Shown piece after piece: positions 1 to 8,461 of a stretch of 59,365 nucleotides of DNA. The translations under genes were made by a program, and so were the position numbers. Numbering within the stretch: the stretch's first letter is position 1; each line of letters opens with the position of its first letter. The DNA is from Saprospiraceae bacterium (lineage in GTDB: Bacteria > Bacteroidota > Bacteroidia > Chitinophagales > Saprospiraceae). Where the stretch lies: assembly GCA_029251525.1 (NCBI GenBank), contig JAQXDE010000017.1, forward strand, positions 1 to 59,365. Direction: 5' to 3'. The notes under the pieces were generated by a model. It searched no databases, was not told the origin of the DNA, and worked only from the letters and a program-made list of their open reading frames with translations.

Positions 1-6
1 TTACGT

Positions 7-90
7 TCTTCTTCTTCTTCTTCTTCTTCTTCTTCTTCTTCTTCTTCTTCTTCTTCTTCTTCTTCTTCTTCTTCTTCTTCTTCTTCTTCT
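7..90. repeat. (TCT)28 trinucleotide microsatellite
   Basis: Twenty-eight uninterrupted TCT units run from 7 to 90. In the forward frame starting at base 1 they would encode a poly-serine run, and that frame stays open to a TAA at 205-207, so this may be the 3' end of a gene that begins outside the window. On the reverse strand the repeat reads GAA/AGA. No start codon is visible, so coding cannot be decided here. Confidence 0.9.
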
Positions 91-207
91 ATCGCAAAAT
101 ATATAGGTTTAGAAAATAAAACTATAAAAGAAAAAATGTTTCTATTTAAGTTCTACCTTTTGTTGCTTATTTGGTACAAACCTAATTCGATTTTCATTTA
201 AGTTACC

Positions 208-654
208 GTAGTTTGACTTTCTGAGTCAATTTACAAAATGGGTGGTTTTCAAGTAAAAAAAATAGTTTTCCAAAATGAGTAAATTACTATCCTGAGTGAG
301 GCGATAAATTTAGATCAGGCTAATGAACTTTAAGTAAACTTTGGCACCAAAGGCATAGAAGTTTTACTCAAAAAAATAATAGGAATAGTTTAGTACAAGA
401 AGCTTGACATAAAATTTTATGTTAAAATAATTAGCAGTTTAGGGAATGTATATTTTGATATTGTTGTAATGTTCAGGATGTTGTAGGATTCATTTAATTA
501 AATATGAGATGTCAGAATCTGGGGTATTTATAAATATGCGAAAGGATAATTTTTTTTAGAAAACGCTAAATTTGACGTATATAATGAAATAATAACCACG
601 TTTTTAGTGTTACTTCTTAGACGATAAAATATAGAGCTATAATTGATAACGTGC
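208..654. other. Gene-free AT-rich stretch
   Basis: No reading frame of gene-like quality and no RNA gene was recognised. It separates the microsatellite from the possible small RNA at about 655-740. Confidence 0.5.
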
Positions 655-660
655 TTTTGC

Positions 661-739
661 AGCTGTACAGTCAGGCTCCAATTTGTATTGTACAGCTAAT
701 GTTTAAGCTTCAGCTGCATCATGAGATGCAGCTTTTTTT
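661..739 (+). ncRNA. Possible small RNA with its own terminator
   Basis: Two stem-loops lie in tandem. The first pairs agctgtaca (661-669) with tgtacagct (689-697) across a 19-nt loop. The second pairs gctgcatc (713-720) with gatgcagc (725-732) across ATGA and runs into seven T (733-739), the form of a Rho-independent terminator on the forward strand. No coding frame leads into it, so a short non-coding transcript is one reading. The other is simply the terminator of a gene upstream of the window. No family was recognised and no promoter was assigned. Confidence 0.35.
712..739 (+). terminator. Rho-independent terminator
   Basis: Perfect 8-bp GC-containing stem with a 4-nt loop, followed by a run of seven T on the forward strand. 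The reverse strand lacks a T run after the stem, so it should act on forward transcription only and not on the leftward gene ending at 801. Confidence 0.7.
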
Positions 740-800
740 GTTCTTATTTGTAGAGGAACAGACTTGATTGACTTTTAAAGTTTCTTTTTTCTTAAAAATA

Positions 801-1220
801 TCAACTTGCAAAGATTTGGTCAAAATTCTGAAACGATTTAAACTCTAAAGCATTTCCGCTTGGATCCAAAAAAAACATGGTAGCTTGCTCTCCTGGTTCA
901 CCTTCAAATCGAACATAAGGTTCAATAATAAATTCGATGCCATTCGTTTTTAATTTTTCAGCGAGTTCTTTCCATTCATTCATTTCGAGAATTGCTCCAA
1001 AATGTTTAATTGGAACTTGTTTGCCATCAACAGGATTTGCAGCAGGTTCAACAATTGGCTCTTCCGTCAAATGAGCAGACATTTGATTTCCCCAAAAATT
1101 AAAATCAATCCATCGTTCGGATGTTCGACCAACCTCGCAGCCAAGTAATCCTTCATAAAATTCACGAGTCTTCTCTAAACTCGTAACTGGAAATGCTAAA
1201 TGAAAAGGTTGTGCTTTCAT
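801..1220 (-). CDS. VOC (glyoxalase/dioxygenase fold) family protein
   Basis: This 139-residue protein has the paired beta-alpha-beta-beta-beta modules of the vicinal oxygen chelate superfamily. It opens with HLAFPV and ends with a DPSGNALEF stretch, a signature often seen in glyoxalase-like and extradiol-dioxygenase-like proteins. His7, His73 and Glu126 sit where the metal ligands of the fold are expected. The substrate cannot be told from sequence. It has no signal peptide and should be cytosolic. It starts 27 bp after the M14 peptidase gene on the same strand, so the two are probably co-transcribed, although no functional link is evident. Confidence 0.8.
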   Translation of the reverse strand: MKAQPFHLAFPVTSLEKTREFYEGLLGCEVGRTSERWIDFNFWGNQMSAHLTEEPIVEPAANPVDGKQVPIKHFGAILEMNEWKELAEKLKTNGIEFIIEPYVRFEGEPGEQATMFFLDPSGNALEFKSFQNFDQIFAS

Positions 1221-1247
1221 GTGAAATGATTATTTTTTTGTCGTTAG

Positions 1248-3797
1248 TTATTGATTTAAGAAAATTGCATTTGCAAATACCATTTTCCCTTGATACCAAA
1301 AAGCTCTAAACAATGGGTTGTCCACCATGTACGTCACATTTCCACGACCCATTCTTTGTACCGCAAAAACGGTAGTTTCCTCTTGATTCTTTTTTGTCTT
1401 CGAACCTGCGAAACCAAGAACCAACGGGTCTTTCCCAATATAACCCACATTCGAAGTATTCTTCAAGTATTGGAAATGACGAGAACTAGTTTTTAAAGAA
1501 AAATAATAATCAGACATTCCGAAACCAAGTGGATGTGTATTATCCCAGTTCAATTTAAAGATGGCACCAGGCATATTATTTTTGATAGAGTTTCTTCTTC
1601 GATGGGAATGAGGTTCCAATCGACTTGCTAAAGTTTCTTTTTCGTAAACACGATTGGCTTCATTTTTATCACCTTCTTCTGCATATTTTTTTAGGTTAAA
1701 TCCAGGTTTGCCTTCAAGTTTAGAAACCCCACTTCCAACGGCAATGACTCGTCCACCTGAACGAATCCAAGTTTTTAATTTATCTAAAGTCCCATCACTT
1801 AAGCTGTACCAACCTTCAGGTAAAATAATTAAAGAGTAATTTTCTAAATTCAAATATTGAAAATTTTTGACCGGTACCGTTGTCAATGGATAGTCTAAAT
1901 CTGTTTCGAAAAAATGCCAAATTTGACCAAATGAATATGGCGAGGTTTTGTCCCCAGCTAGGACCGCCACTTTAGGTTTTTTTAATAAAATCAAACTTTC
2001 TGAACCAAGGTCAGCGCCGCTATCTGCAAAACCAGTAGAGACAGCAGTCAAGTTTTCGTAGTTTAATTTTGCAACAGTTTCTATAATAGTTTTTTCAAAA
2101 TTATCTTCTAATTTTCTATTATCTCCACGAGTAATAATTAAAGTTCCAGCAGGGTATTCTTTTCCTTCGATGGTGAATTTTTCTTTGGCAGTTCGGGCAG
2201 TCACTCCTTGATCCATGAGTTGACCAATAAATTTTGCATCTTTTAATGATTGCCATTTGGCTAAATATCCATAGGCGTTTTTGCTCGGGTCAAATTTATT
2301 TTCAGGAGAAACGTATTTTAAATCTACAGAGATTTTTGTTTCTGTAGCATATGCTTTCAATCCATAAGCATGAGCTAACGACCAAGCGGTTATATCATAA
2401 GTCAACGAATCCACCAAATATGATTGAGGCTCAAAAAGTACCTGAACCAAAACTGATTTAGGTTGGTAAGCATTGATGATAATGTCATCATTGTTAACTT
2501 TAAAAGAAGTGGTTTTGCCTGTCTCATAATTATAACCTGAGTAGGAAGAAGTCGCATTTGTTAAACCATAGTTAATTTTATTTTTATCTAACAAATCTAG
2601 CAATGCTTCTTTTTTTCCTTCTGCATTATCATGTCGAATGACAAAACTTTTGTACTTGCCTATTGGGTTAGTGGAATGCGATTTAAAGTAACTCACATAT
2701 TTTTCTAACAATTCACTTGCATTTTTTGAAGACATTTCAATTGTAGAAAGAGATGTAGTAAAATGATGATTGACTCTATCTTTAAGTGAAACGGTTTCAC
2801 CGTTATTCATATCTACTTTTCGGCTAGCAGAACCACTTCCACCTTGCTCATAAGTCATGCCAATAGCTCCATTGAACATCGGGTAGGTATCCCCATAACT
2901 TGGATAAAATAAATCGAAAATTTCTTTGGTATAGTATAACCAACCATTTTGATCAAAATACCTTGCATGATTTTTTCCAATGCTATGTTGAAAATCAGAT
3001 TGCCATTTCGTCAAATATTGATGATAAGGTTGGGCAGCTGGTGCAAAATAATATGGATCATCTTTGAACATTTCATGAAGGTCAGCATGTACCTGAGGTA
3101 ACCAATTATTATAAACCGCCATTCGTTGTTGAGACTCCACTTGCGTCTGCCATGCCCAATCTCGATTCAAGTCAAACATATAGTGATTCATTCGACCACC
3201 AGGGTGAGGTTCATTGTGTTCCCATGAATCCATGTTGGAAGTCATTTTAGTATTACTCACTCTTCTCACCCAATGTGTATAACGAGAATACCCATCTGGA
3301 TTGACACTTGGGTCTATGATAACTACAGTATTCTTTAACCAATTTTGGGCTTGTAAATTTTTTCCACCAACCAGATTGTGTAATACCGGCATTGAACTTT
3401 CTGATCCAGCCGCTTCATTTCCATGCACCGAATAACTTAACCAAACAATGGCAATATTATTTTTAGGTGTTCCTTCTTTTACGCCTGCTCGTATTAAATT
3501 ATCATTTCTAATTTCCTCTAGCTTCGCTAAATTTTCTTTTGTGGAAATGAAAGCCAAAAGCATAGGTCGATCTTCGTTTGTCAATCCATATTGTGTTAGA
3601 ATTATTTGATCACTATTTTCAGCTACATGTTTAAAGTAATCGACAAGCATGTGATGAGGTGTAAATTCTTCACCAATTTTGTGAGTTAAAAATTCATTAG
3701 GAGATTTTAAATTTTGGGAAAAGACTAATTTTGTAAAACAACAAAACAAAAGAATTAAAAGTACTTTTTTAAAAATGAATTTGGTTGAATCGGTCAT
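1248..3797 (-). CDS. Secreted M14-family zinc carboxypeptidase-like protein
   Basis: This 849-residue protein starts with a hydrophobic signal sequence (about residues 8-28, ending FSQ). The M14 metallopeptidase core follows: HGNE at 125-128 gives the first His and Glu zinc ligands, VNPDG (165-169) and NRDW (211-214) are typical of the family, HADLHEM holds the third ligand (His237 or His241), and Glu317 in TYEQGG is the likely catalytic glutamate. The long C-terminal part, about residues 380-849, resembles the extra region of large Bacteroidota M14 proteins and includes a glutamine-amidotransferase-like segment near 600-700. No T9SS tail is visible. It probably acts in the periplasm or outside the cell on peptides. 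Confidence in the family is high; the substrate is unknown. Confidence 0.88.
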   Translation of the reverse strand: MTDSTKFIFKKVLLILLFCCFTKLVFSQNLKSPNEFLTHKIGEEFTPHHMLVDYFKHVAENSDQIILTQYGLTNEDRPMLLAFISTKENLAKLEEIRNDNLIRAGVKEGTPKNNIAIVWLSYSVHGNEAAGSESSMPVLHNLVGGKNLQAQNWLKNTVVIIDPSVNPDGYSRYTHWVRRVSNTKMTSNMDSWEHNEPHPGGRMNHYMFDLNRDWAWQTQVESQQRMAVYNNWLPQVHADLHEMFKDDPYYFAPAAQPYHQYLTKWQSDFQHSIGKNHARYFDQNGWLYYTKEIFDLFYPSYGDTYPMFNGAIGMTYEQGGSGSASRKVDMNNGETVSLKDRVNHHFTTSLSTIEMSSKNASELLEKYVSYFKSHSTNPIGKYKSFVIRHDNAEGKKEALLDLLDKNKINYGLTNATSSYSGYNYETGKTTSFKVNNDDIIINAYQPKSVLVQVLFEPQSYLVDSLTYDITAWSLAHAYGLKAYATETKISVDLKYVSPENKFDPSKNAYGYLAKWQSLKDAKFIGQLMDQGVTARTAKEKFTIEGKEYPAGTLIITRGDNRKLEDNFEKTIIETVAKLNYENLTAVSTGFADSGADLGSESLILLKKPKVAVLAGDKTSPYSFGQIWHFFETDLDYPLTTVPVKNFQYLNLENYSLIILPEGWYSLSDGTLDKLKTWIRSGGRVIAVGSGVSKLEGKPGFNLKKYAEEGDKNEANRVYEKETLASRLEPHSHRRRNSIKNNMPGAIFKLNWDNTHPLGFGMSDYYFSLKTSSRHFQYLKNTSNVGYIGKDPLVLGFAGSKTKKNQEETTVFAVQRMGRGNVTYMVDNPLFRAFWYQGKMVFANAIFLNQ

Positions 3798-4144
3798 ATT
3801 TTATTTTCTTTTTTTTATGTGTTTTCAAAAAAGAAAGATAAACATTATACATAAAAGGAAATACGGAAATGTATGTTTTTTTTATTGAAAATGAATTGAG
3901 GTGTATAACGTTATGTGTTTTAGAAAGTAAAAATAATCGAAAAAATGAAAAGGGTATTTTTTTAGCTTAAAAACTAGATTGATTTTGTATTTTTGAGTGT
4001 AAAATTTTTCAGAATACTAATTAAAAATAATTTTCTGAAAGAAACTAAAATAATTAAAAGAGAAGAAGCTCAGAATGTTGTGTAATTAATATAATCAAAT
4101 CCTTAATTAAGTTATTAATTCGATTAAAATTAAAAAATTAAAAA
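3798..4144. other. Divergent intergenic region
   Basis: This region lies between the leftward M14 gene and the rightward Dabb lipoprotein gene and must hold the promoters of both. One match to the Bacteroidota -7 element is listed separately at 3988-3995. Nothing else was seen. Confidence 0.5.
3988..3995 (+). promoter_or_regulatory. Candidate -7 promoter element (tatttttg)
   Basis: Exact match to TAnnTTTG, the -7 consensus of the Bacteroidota primary sigma factor, about 150 nt upstream of the start at 4145. A clear -33 TTG at the right distance was not found, and the surroundings are T-rich, so chance is possible. Confidence 0.35.
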
Positions 4145-4588
4145 ATGAAAAACCTTTTATTTCTATGTCTACTATTTTTTTTTAGTTGTAATCAAGTTGA
4201 TACTTCTTTAGAAAATGAACTAAAAGAAAAGATCGTTGCCTTAGAAAATGCAGCAACAATTCTACCTTCAGATGAAACAGGGTTTATTCACACCGTCTTT
4301 TTTTGGATGAATGAAAATGTAACAGATGAGCAAAAAACCAACTTTGCCAAAAATGGTCTGGGAGAGTTAGTTAAGGTTTCTTCCATTTATAAAAGTTATT
4401 TTGGACCACCTGCAAAAACTCCAAGAGAAGTTGTGGATAATAGTTATGACTTTGCGTTGATATGTCATTTTAAAAATAAGGAAGATCAAGATACTTATCA
4501 AATAGATTCAGTTCACCTTAGGTTTATCGAAGACTATAAGGATCTTTGGAAGAGTGTGATTGTCTATGATAATTTGACGATGGAATAA
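4145..4588 (+). CDS. Dabb-domain lipoprotein
   Basis: This 147-residue protein has a short lipoprotein signal peptide with the lipobox FFFSC, the cysteine being about residue 15. From about residue 48 (FIHTVFFWM) to the end it matches the Dabb (stress-responsive A/B barrel) domain, a small dimeric ferredoxin-like fold. The typical pieces are the N-terminal HxVFFW strand and a C-terminal VHLRFIEDY segment. The molecular function is unknown, as for most of the family; it is likely anchored to a membrane facing the periplasm. It is monocistronic by position, with the aquaporin gene 241 bp downstream. Confidence 0.75.
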   Translation: MKNLLFLCLLFFFSCNQVDTSLENELKEKIVALENAATILPSDETGFIHTVFFWMNENVTDEQKTNFAKNGLGELVKVSSIYKSYFGPPAKTPREVVDNSYDFALICHFKNKEDQDTYQIDSVHLRFIEDYKDLWKSVIVYDNLTME

Positions 4589-4829
4589 GATTCGTTAAGG
4601 AAAGGGGCTAATATGTATCACGCTTTTATTTCAAGAAAAATAGCAACAATATTTTCTCATTAATTATAAAGTTTGTTTTGTCTTGAAAAGTTAGTTGGCG
4701 ATATTTATTTTCTTTAATGGCTTTTATTATTAAAAAGGGAGTGTTTTTATTTTTTATAAAATCTTGGATTAAGCTTTTTTTTCTATATATTTCCCTCGAA
4801 TTTTTATTTTTTTAACAAAACGAAAAGAA

Positions 4830-5567
4830 ATGAGTCCCTTCTCTGCAGAAATCATCGGTACGATGCTTCTTATTTTAATTGGAAATGGTGTAGTGGCCAA
4901 TATTACTTTAGATAAAACCAAAGGTAATAATGGGGGTTATTTACTTGTTAATTTGGCCTGGGGATTAGCAGTTTATGTTGGAGTAGTAGTAGCTGGTCCT
5001 TACAGTGGTGCACACCTAAACCCTGCTGTTACTATAGGGTTAGCAATTGCGGGAAAATTTGCTTGGACTCAAGTCGGAGGATACATTTTAGCACAATCGA
5101 TTGGTGCAGCCTTGGGTTCTATTTTGGTTTTGATGATGTATCGTGATCATTATTTAGCAACAGATGATGATGGGGGTAAATTAGGTACGTTTGCTACTAG
5201 TGCAGAGATCAGAAACCCAATTACTAATTTAATGAGTGAAGTAATTGGAACATTTGTTCTGTTGATAGGTGTTTTTTTTATTACCAACCCTACTTTTGAA
5301 ATGGCGGATGGTGCTAACGCAATTATGGGTTTAGGCTCAGTAGGAGCGCTGCCGATTTCATTATTCGTAATGGCCATTGGGATGAGTTTGGGAGGAACTA
5401 CAGGATATGCAATTAATCCTGTGCGAGATATAGTACCAAGATTTATGCACGGAATTTTACCCATAGGAAAAAGAGGAGAAAGTGATTGGGGCTATGCTTG
5501 GATCCCAGCTATAGGGCCAATTTTAGGTGCGGCAGTGGCGGCAGGTCTTTATATAGTGGTTGTTTGA
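4830..5567 (+). CDS. MIP-family channel (aquaporin / glycerol facilitator)
   Basis: A 245-residue integral membrane protein with the duplicated six-helix plan of major intrinsic proteins. The two pore motifs are NPA at 64-66 (SGAHLNPAVT) and NPV at 196-198 (GYAINPVRD). The second departs from strict NPA, and Arg199-Asp200 follows; the Asp after the selectivity-filter arginine is typical of aquaglyceroporins rather than water-specific channels. It should therefore pass glycerol or similar small solutes across the inner membrane. No glycerol kinase or dehydrogenase gene is adjacent, so the substrate is inferred only from the motif. Confidence 0.9.
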   Translation: MSPFSAEIIGTMLLILIGNGVVANITLDKTKGNNGGYLLVNLAWGLAVYVGVVVAGPYSGAHLNPAVTIGLAIAGKFAWTQVGGYILAQSIGAALGSILVLMMYRDHYLATDDDGGKLGTFATSAEIRNPITNLMSEVIGTFVLLIGVFFITNPTFEMADGANAIMGLGSVGALPISLFVMAIGMSLGGTTGYAINPVRDIVPRFMHGILPIGKRGESDWGYAWIPAIGPILGAAVAAGLYIVVV

Positions 5568-5886
5568 TCATAGTGACAAGAATTTTATTTTCATGATTAT
5601 ATAACGTTGGTTGGTTATTACTTTATTCGCTCGCATTGACAGAAAATTTTATTTAATAATATATAATGATAACAGGAAACTTTTAACTTAATTATTAGTG
5701 GTTTCTTTTTGTTTTTGCCATAGCATCAAAATCAGAAAGCTATTTCGCTCTATCTTAAATGTCATTGTATTTATCATTTATACAATAAGATGACCTAGAT
5801 ATTTAGATTTAATGTTTTTTAAATAGAGCAAATTTTCTAACTTAATTGCATCCAATAACTTACTCTAAGTTGGGAATATTATAAAC
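5568..5886. other. Convergent intergenic region
   Basis: No gene recognised. The region ends in the bidirectional terminator at 5887-5929, which closes off both the aquaporin gene from the left and the T9SS mini-protein gene from the right. Confidence 0.5.
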
Positions 5887-5929
5887 AAAAAAAGCGGCTT
5901 CTTTTATCTGAAAAGAAGCCGCTTTTTTT
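5887..5929. terminator. Bidirectional Rho-independent terminator
   Basis: A perfect 19-bp inverted repeat with a 5-nt loop (ATCTG). The GC core gcggcttctttt is flanked by seven A on one side and seven T on the other, so both strands read as a stem followed by a U tract. It lies 14 bp beyond the stop of the leftward gene ending at 5943 and downstream of the rightward aquaporin gene. Confidence 0.92.
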
Positions 5930-5942
5930 ATTTGAGCAAAAA

Positions 5943-6290
5943 TTATGGTTTTTTAACATTTAATCTTTGTGTGGAAATTACTTTATTTTTAGAACTAACC
6001 AATTGTACCAAGTACATTCCTTTGGGAAATTGATTGAGGTAATATTTCTTGTCATCTACCACCTTAAATGTTTTCATCTTTTTTCCAACAATATTATAAA
6101 TGTTGATTTGATCAACTAAGTCATTTTTATCAGCTAGTTGAAAATATTCGGTTGCAGGGTTAGGAAAAACTCTTAAAGCCCGCTTGAAAGAACGAAATGA
6201 AGATGTTTCAGATGATGAATTATCAGCCAATTGAGCTGAAGCAACAAAAGAAATGAAAAATAATAAAGTAAAAAGTACAATTTTTTTCAT
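5943..6290 (-). CDS. Miniature secreted protein: signal peptide plus T9SS type A sorting domain
   Basis: 115 residues in all. Residues 1-20 are a signal peptide ending in ASAQ. After a serine-rich stretch of about 18 residues, the rest (about 38-115) is a T9SS type A C-terminal domain: VFPNPATEYF, then the INIYNIVGKKMKTF strand pair, KGMYLVQL and a final basic tail. There is thus practically no passenger domain. Normally this tail sends a cargo across the outer membrane and is cut off. A free-standing copy may be a very short surface peptide, a decoy, or the remnant of a larger cargo. It ends just before a strong terminator. Confidence 0.85.
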   Translation of the reverse strand: MKKIVLFTLLFFISFVASAQLADNSSSETSSFRSFKRALRVFPNPATEYFQLADKNDLVDQINIYNIVGKKMKTFKVVDDKKYYLNQFPKGMYLVQLVSSKNKVISTQRLNVKKP

Positions 6291-6644
6291 ACCGCTGGAT
6301 TTAAAAGTATTAATGTAAAATGGTCCAAAATTTTTGAAAATTCAAGTAGGAATACTTTATTAAATAAAAATTAACAGTATTTGGGTATTAAATTTTTTGG
6401 CAAGATTCTCATTTTTACGTTCAAAAATTAATCCAAATATTATCAACTTCTGCTTTCCCTCAAGTACTAACTACCAAAATCCTATTTAATACATATATAC
6501 CAAACAGTCAAAATCTTATTTTGTTTATTAAGAATCTAATAGGATTAGTCACAAGGCACAAATTAATTGACTTGAATAAGGTTTTATTTTCATTTATTTA
6601 AAGTTCAGAAAATAAGATTATAAATAAGGTAGAGAATGGCAAAA
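6291..6644. other. Intergenic region
   Basis: Between the start of the T9SS mini-protein gene and the end of the TSUP gene, both leftward. It must carry the promoter of the mini-protein, but no consensus element was found. Nothing else seen. Confidence 0.4.
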
Positions 6645-7430
6645 TCAAAATAAATGTTCAATAATTGCAAAAAAACTAAACATATTTAAGATTGCTCCGA
6701 TGACCACGACAATTAAAACTCGATAAGCCCAAATATCAGCAGACGGATATTTTGAGGCGAATTGTGCAGTCCACCAACCCCCTGCAGTTTGCCCAATTGC
6801 CATTAACCCCCCAATTTTCCAATCAATTAATCCTTGCCAGTGAAAAATAGCAACGGCTGCGATGGTGTAAAGAGCAACTATGAATGATTTCAATACATTG
6901 GCATCGATGATGTTATTTTTTGCTACTAAAACCATGATGATTAAAAACATTACTCCCATACCCATTTGAATAAATCCCCCATAAAATCCTAGTGTCAGAA
7001 AAAGCGGAATGCCAATCCATGGATTCATTTTTTTATCAGTATCAGTTTTTTGGAGCCAGCGTTTTGGTTTTATTAAAATAGCAAATAACATAAAGACCAT
7101 CATAAATCGGAATACTTGTTTGAATTGTTCATTACTTACCCAAATTGCTAAAAGAATTCCCATAATTGCCCCAATTGAAATAAAAAGGATAGGTTGCCAA
7201 TTTCTTTTTAAATCTAATTTTCCATTATTATGAAAAGCATAAGTACTGGCGCTAGATTGAAAAACTATACCAACTCGATTAGTGGCATTTGCCATATTTC
7301 CTGGAAGTTGTAATATTTCTGTAAGGATGGTCAAAGTAATGGCTGAGCCATTTCCCGCTAAAGTATTAATAAATCCAGCTATGGCTGAACCTATAATTAT
7401 AATAAGATAATGGTAGAATTCTAACTCCAT
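6645..7430 (-). CDS. TSUP (TauE/SafE) family membrane transporter
   Basis: This 261-residue membrane protein has about eight hydrophobic helices and two glycine-rich repeats, each opening like the family signature: GFINTLAGNGSAI near residues 19-31 and GFYGGFIQMGMGV near 148-160. This is the TSUP/TauE-SafE family, whose characterised members export or import sulfite, sulfoacetate and other small sulfur or carboxylate compounds. The substrate here is unknown. It starts 40 bp after the methylmalonyl-CoA epimerase stop on the same strand, so the two probably share a transcript. Confidence 0.83.
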   Translation of the reverse strand: MELEFYHYLIIIIGSAIAGFINTLAGNGSAITLTILTEILQLPGNMANATNRVGIVFQSSASTYAFHNNGKLDLKRNWQPILFISIGAIMGILLAIWVSNEQFKQVFRFMMVFMLFAILIKPKRWLQKTDTDKKMNPWIGIPLFLTLGFYGGFIQMGMGVMFLIIMVLVAKNNIIDANVLKSFIVALYTIAAVAIFHWQGLIDWKIGGLMAIGQTAGGWWTAQFASKYPSADIWAYRVLIVVVIGAILNMFSFFAIIEHLF

Positions 7431-7470
7431 TTGTATAATTTTTAGCCATGAAATAAGAATGATAGGTTTT

Positions 7471-7875
7471 TTATGTTTTTATTTCCTGGCAGAGTTCAAT
7501 AAGGACACCATTAGCAGTTTTAGGGTGGACAAAGCAAACTAATTTATTATCAGCACCTTTTTTGGGGACTTTGTTTAGGAGAGTAAAACCCTCGTTCTCA
7601 AGTCGTTGCATCTCTTGTTGAATGTCTTTGACTGCGAAGGCAATATGATGTATTCCTTCTCCTCGTTTTTCAATAAATTTTGCAATTGGACTATCAGGAG
7701 AGGTTGCTTCAAGCAATTCTATTTTATTTGCTCCGACATGAAAAAAAGAAGTTTTTACATTCTCAGACTTAACCTCTTCAATTTTGTAATGAGCCTTACC
7801 TAATAGTTTCTTATAAATATTATTTCCGTTTTCAAGGTTCTTAACAGCGATGCCTATGTGTTCGATTTTTTCCAT
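7471..7875 (-). CDS. mce: Methylmalonyl-CoA epimerase
   Basis: This 134-residue protein of the VOC fold opens with KIEHIGIAV and carries SPIAKFIEKRGEGIHHIAF and a C-terminal NGVLIELCQ. These are hallmarks of methylmalonyl-CoA epimerase, including the metal-binding His (IEHIG), the second-module His (IHHIAF) and the last Glu (LIEL). It interconverts the R and S epimers of methylmalonyl-CoA and links propionyl-CoA metabolism to succinyl-CoA. Length matches the family. The methylmalonyl-CoA mutase genes are not in this window. A TAGCTTTG element lies 27-34 bp upstream of the start. Confidence 0.93.
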   Translation of the reverse strand: MEKIEHIGIAVKNLENGNNIYKKLLGKAHYKIEEVKSENVKTSFFHVGANKIELLEATSPDSPIAKFIEKRGEGIHHIAFAVKDIQQEMQRLENEGFTLLNKVPKKGADNKLVCFVHPKTANGVLIELCQEIKT

Positions 7876-7901
7876 GACTTAATTTATTTTGTAAAACTAT
7901 A

Positions 7902-7909
7902 CAAAGCTA
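7902..7909 (-). promoter_or_regulatory. Candidate -7 promoter element of mce (TAGCTTTG)
   Basis: On the reverse strand the sequence is TAGCTTTG, an exact TAnnTTTG match. It would place transcription start roughly 20 nt before the mce start codon. No good -33 TTG was seen. Confidence 0.5.
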
Positions 7910-8069
7910 AATTTTTGAATGGAATTGGTGAGAATAAAGTTAAATAAGTTAAAAAATCTTAAGAAAATATTTCCATTTAAACTCGGTAAAAATCTAAAAG
8001 TCAAAGATTACAAATTCCTCAATTGGATTTATTAGAATTAAAATTTCTCAACTTTTAAAATCTTAAATT

Positions 8070-8384
8070 ATGAAAATCAAATTAGTAATTATTGTAATGT
8101 TCATAATCGGAATGAATTATACATCTCAAGCTCAAGTTACACAAAGGAAAGTAGGGAAAACCCAAGTCAAACAACAAAAGCGAATTAAACAAGGGATTGA
8201 AAGTGGAGAGTTGACAAAAGGCGAGAGTTGTCAATTGCAAAAACAACAACTCAATATTCAACGAATTAAAAGAAAAGTTGCGGCCGATGGCCTGATAACT
8301 CGAAAAGAAAAACTGATAATTAAAAACAAGCAGAAGAAAGCCAGTAGAAACATTGCTCGTAAAAAACACAATAACCGAAATTAA
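8070..8384 (+). CDS. Small secreted, very basic protein of unknown function
   Basis: 104 residues. Residues 1-21 form a signal peptide (MKIKLVIIVMFIIGMNY, then SQAQ). The mature part is about 80 residues, dominated by Lys, Arg and Gln with almost no hydrophobic core, and is predicted to be helical and strongly cationic. A short segment, GIESGELTKGESCQLQKQQ, resembles a calcium-loop-like or helix-capping repeat, and a similar ADGLITRKEKLII follows about 35 residues later, so the protein may be two copies of one helical unit. No family was recognised. Expression alone in its own transcript is likely. Confidence 0.6.
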   Translation: MKIKLVIIVMFIIGMNYTSQAQVTQRKVGKTQVKQQKRIKQGIESGELTKGESCQLQKQQLNIQRIKRKVAADGLITRKEKLIIKNKQKKASRNIARKKHNNRN

Positions 8385-8394
8385 TTGTTAACAA

Positions 8395-8446
8395 TGAACG
8401 GTTAATAATTTGCTAACTGAATTAAGTATTAGGTATCAACCGTTCA
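8395..8446. repeat. Inverted repeat tgaacggtt / aaccgttca
   Basis: Nine-base arms at 8395-8403 and 8438-8446 enclose 34 nt, between a rightward and a leftward gene. The AACGGTT core recurs in other gaps of this window (near 40857 and 47213), which suggests a dispersed short intergenic repeat. No T run follows, so termination is unproven. Confidence 0.5.
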
Positions 8447-8461
8447 CAATCAGATTCAAGA

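Noticed and set aside
7-90. Possible CRISPR-like or telomere-like repeat
   Set aside because: The units are 3 bp without spacers, so it is a microsatellite.
5150-5464. Reverse-strand frame of 104 codons inside the aquaporin gene
   Set aside because: Antisense shadow of a clearly recognised membrane protein gene.
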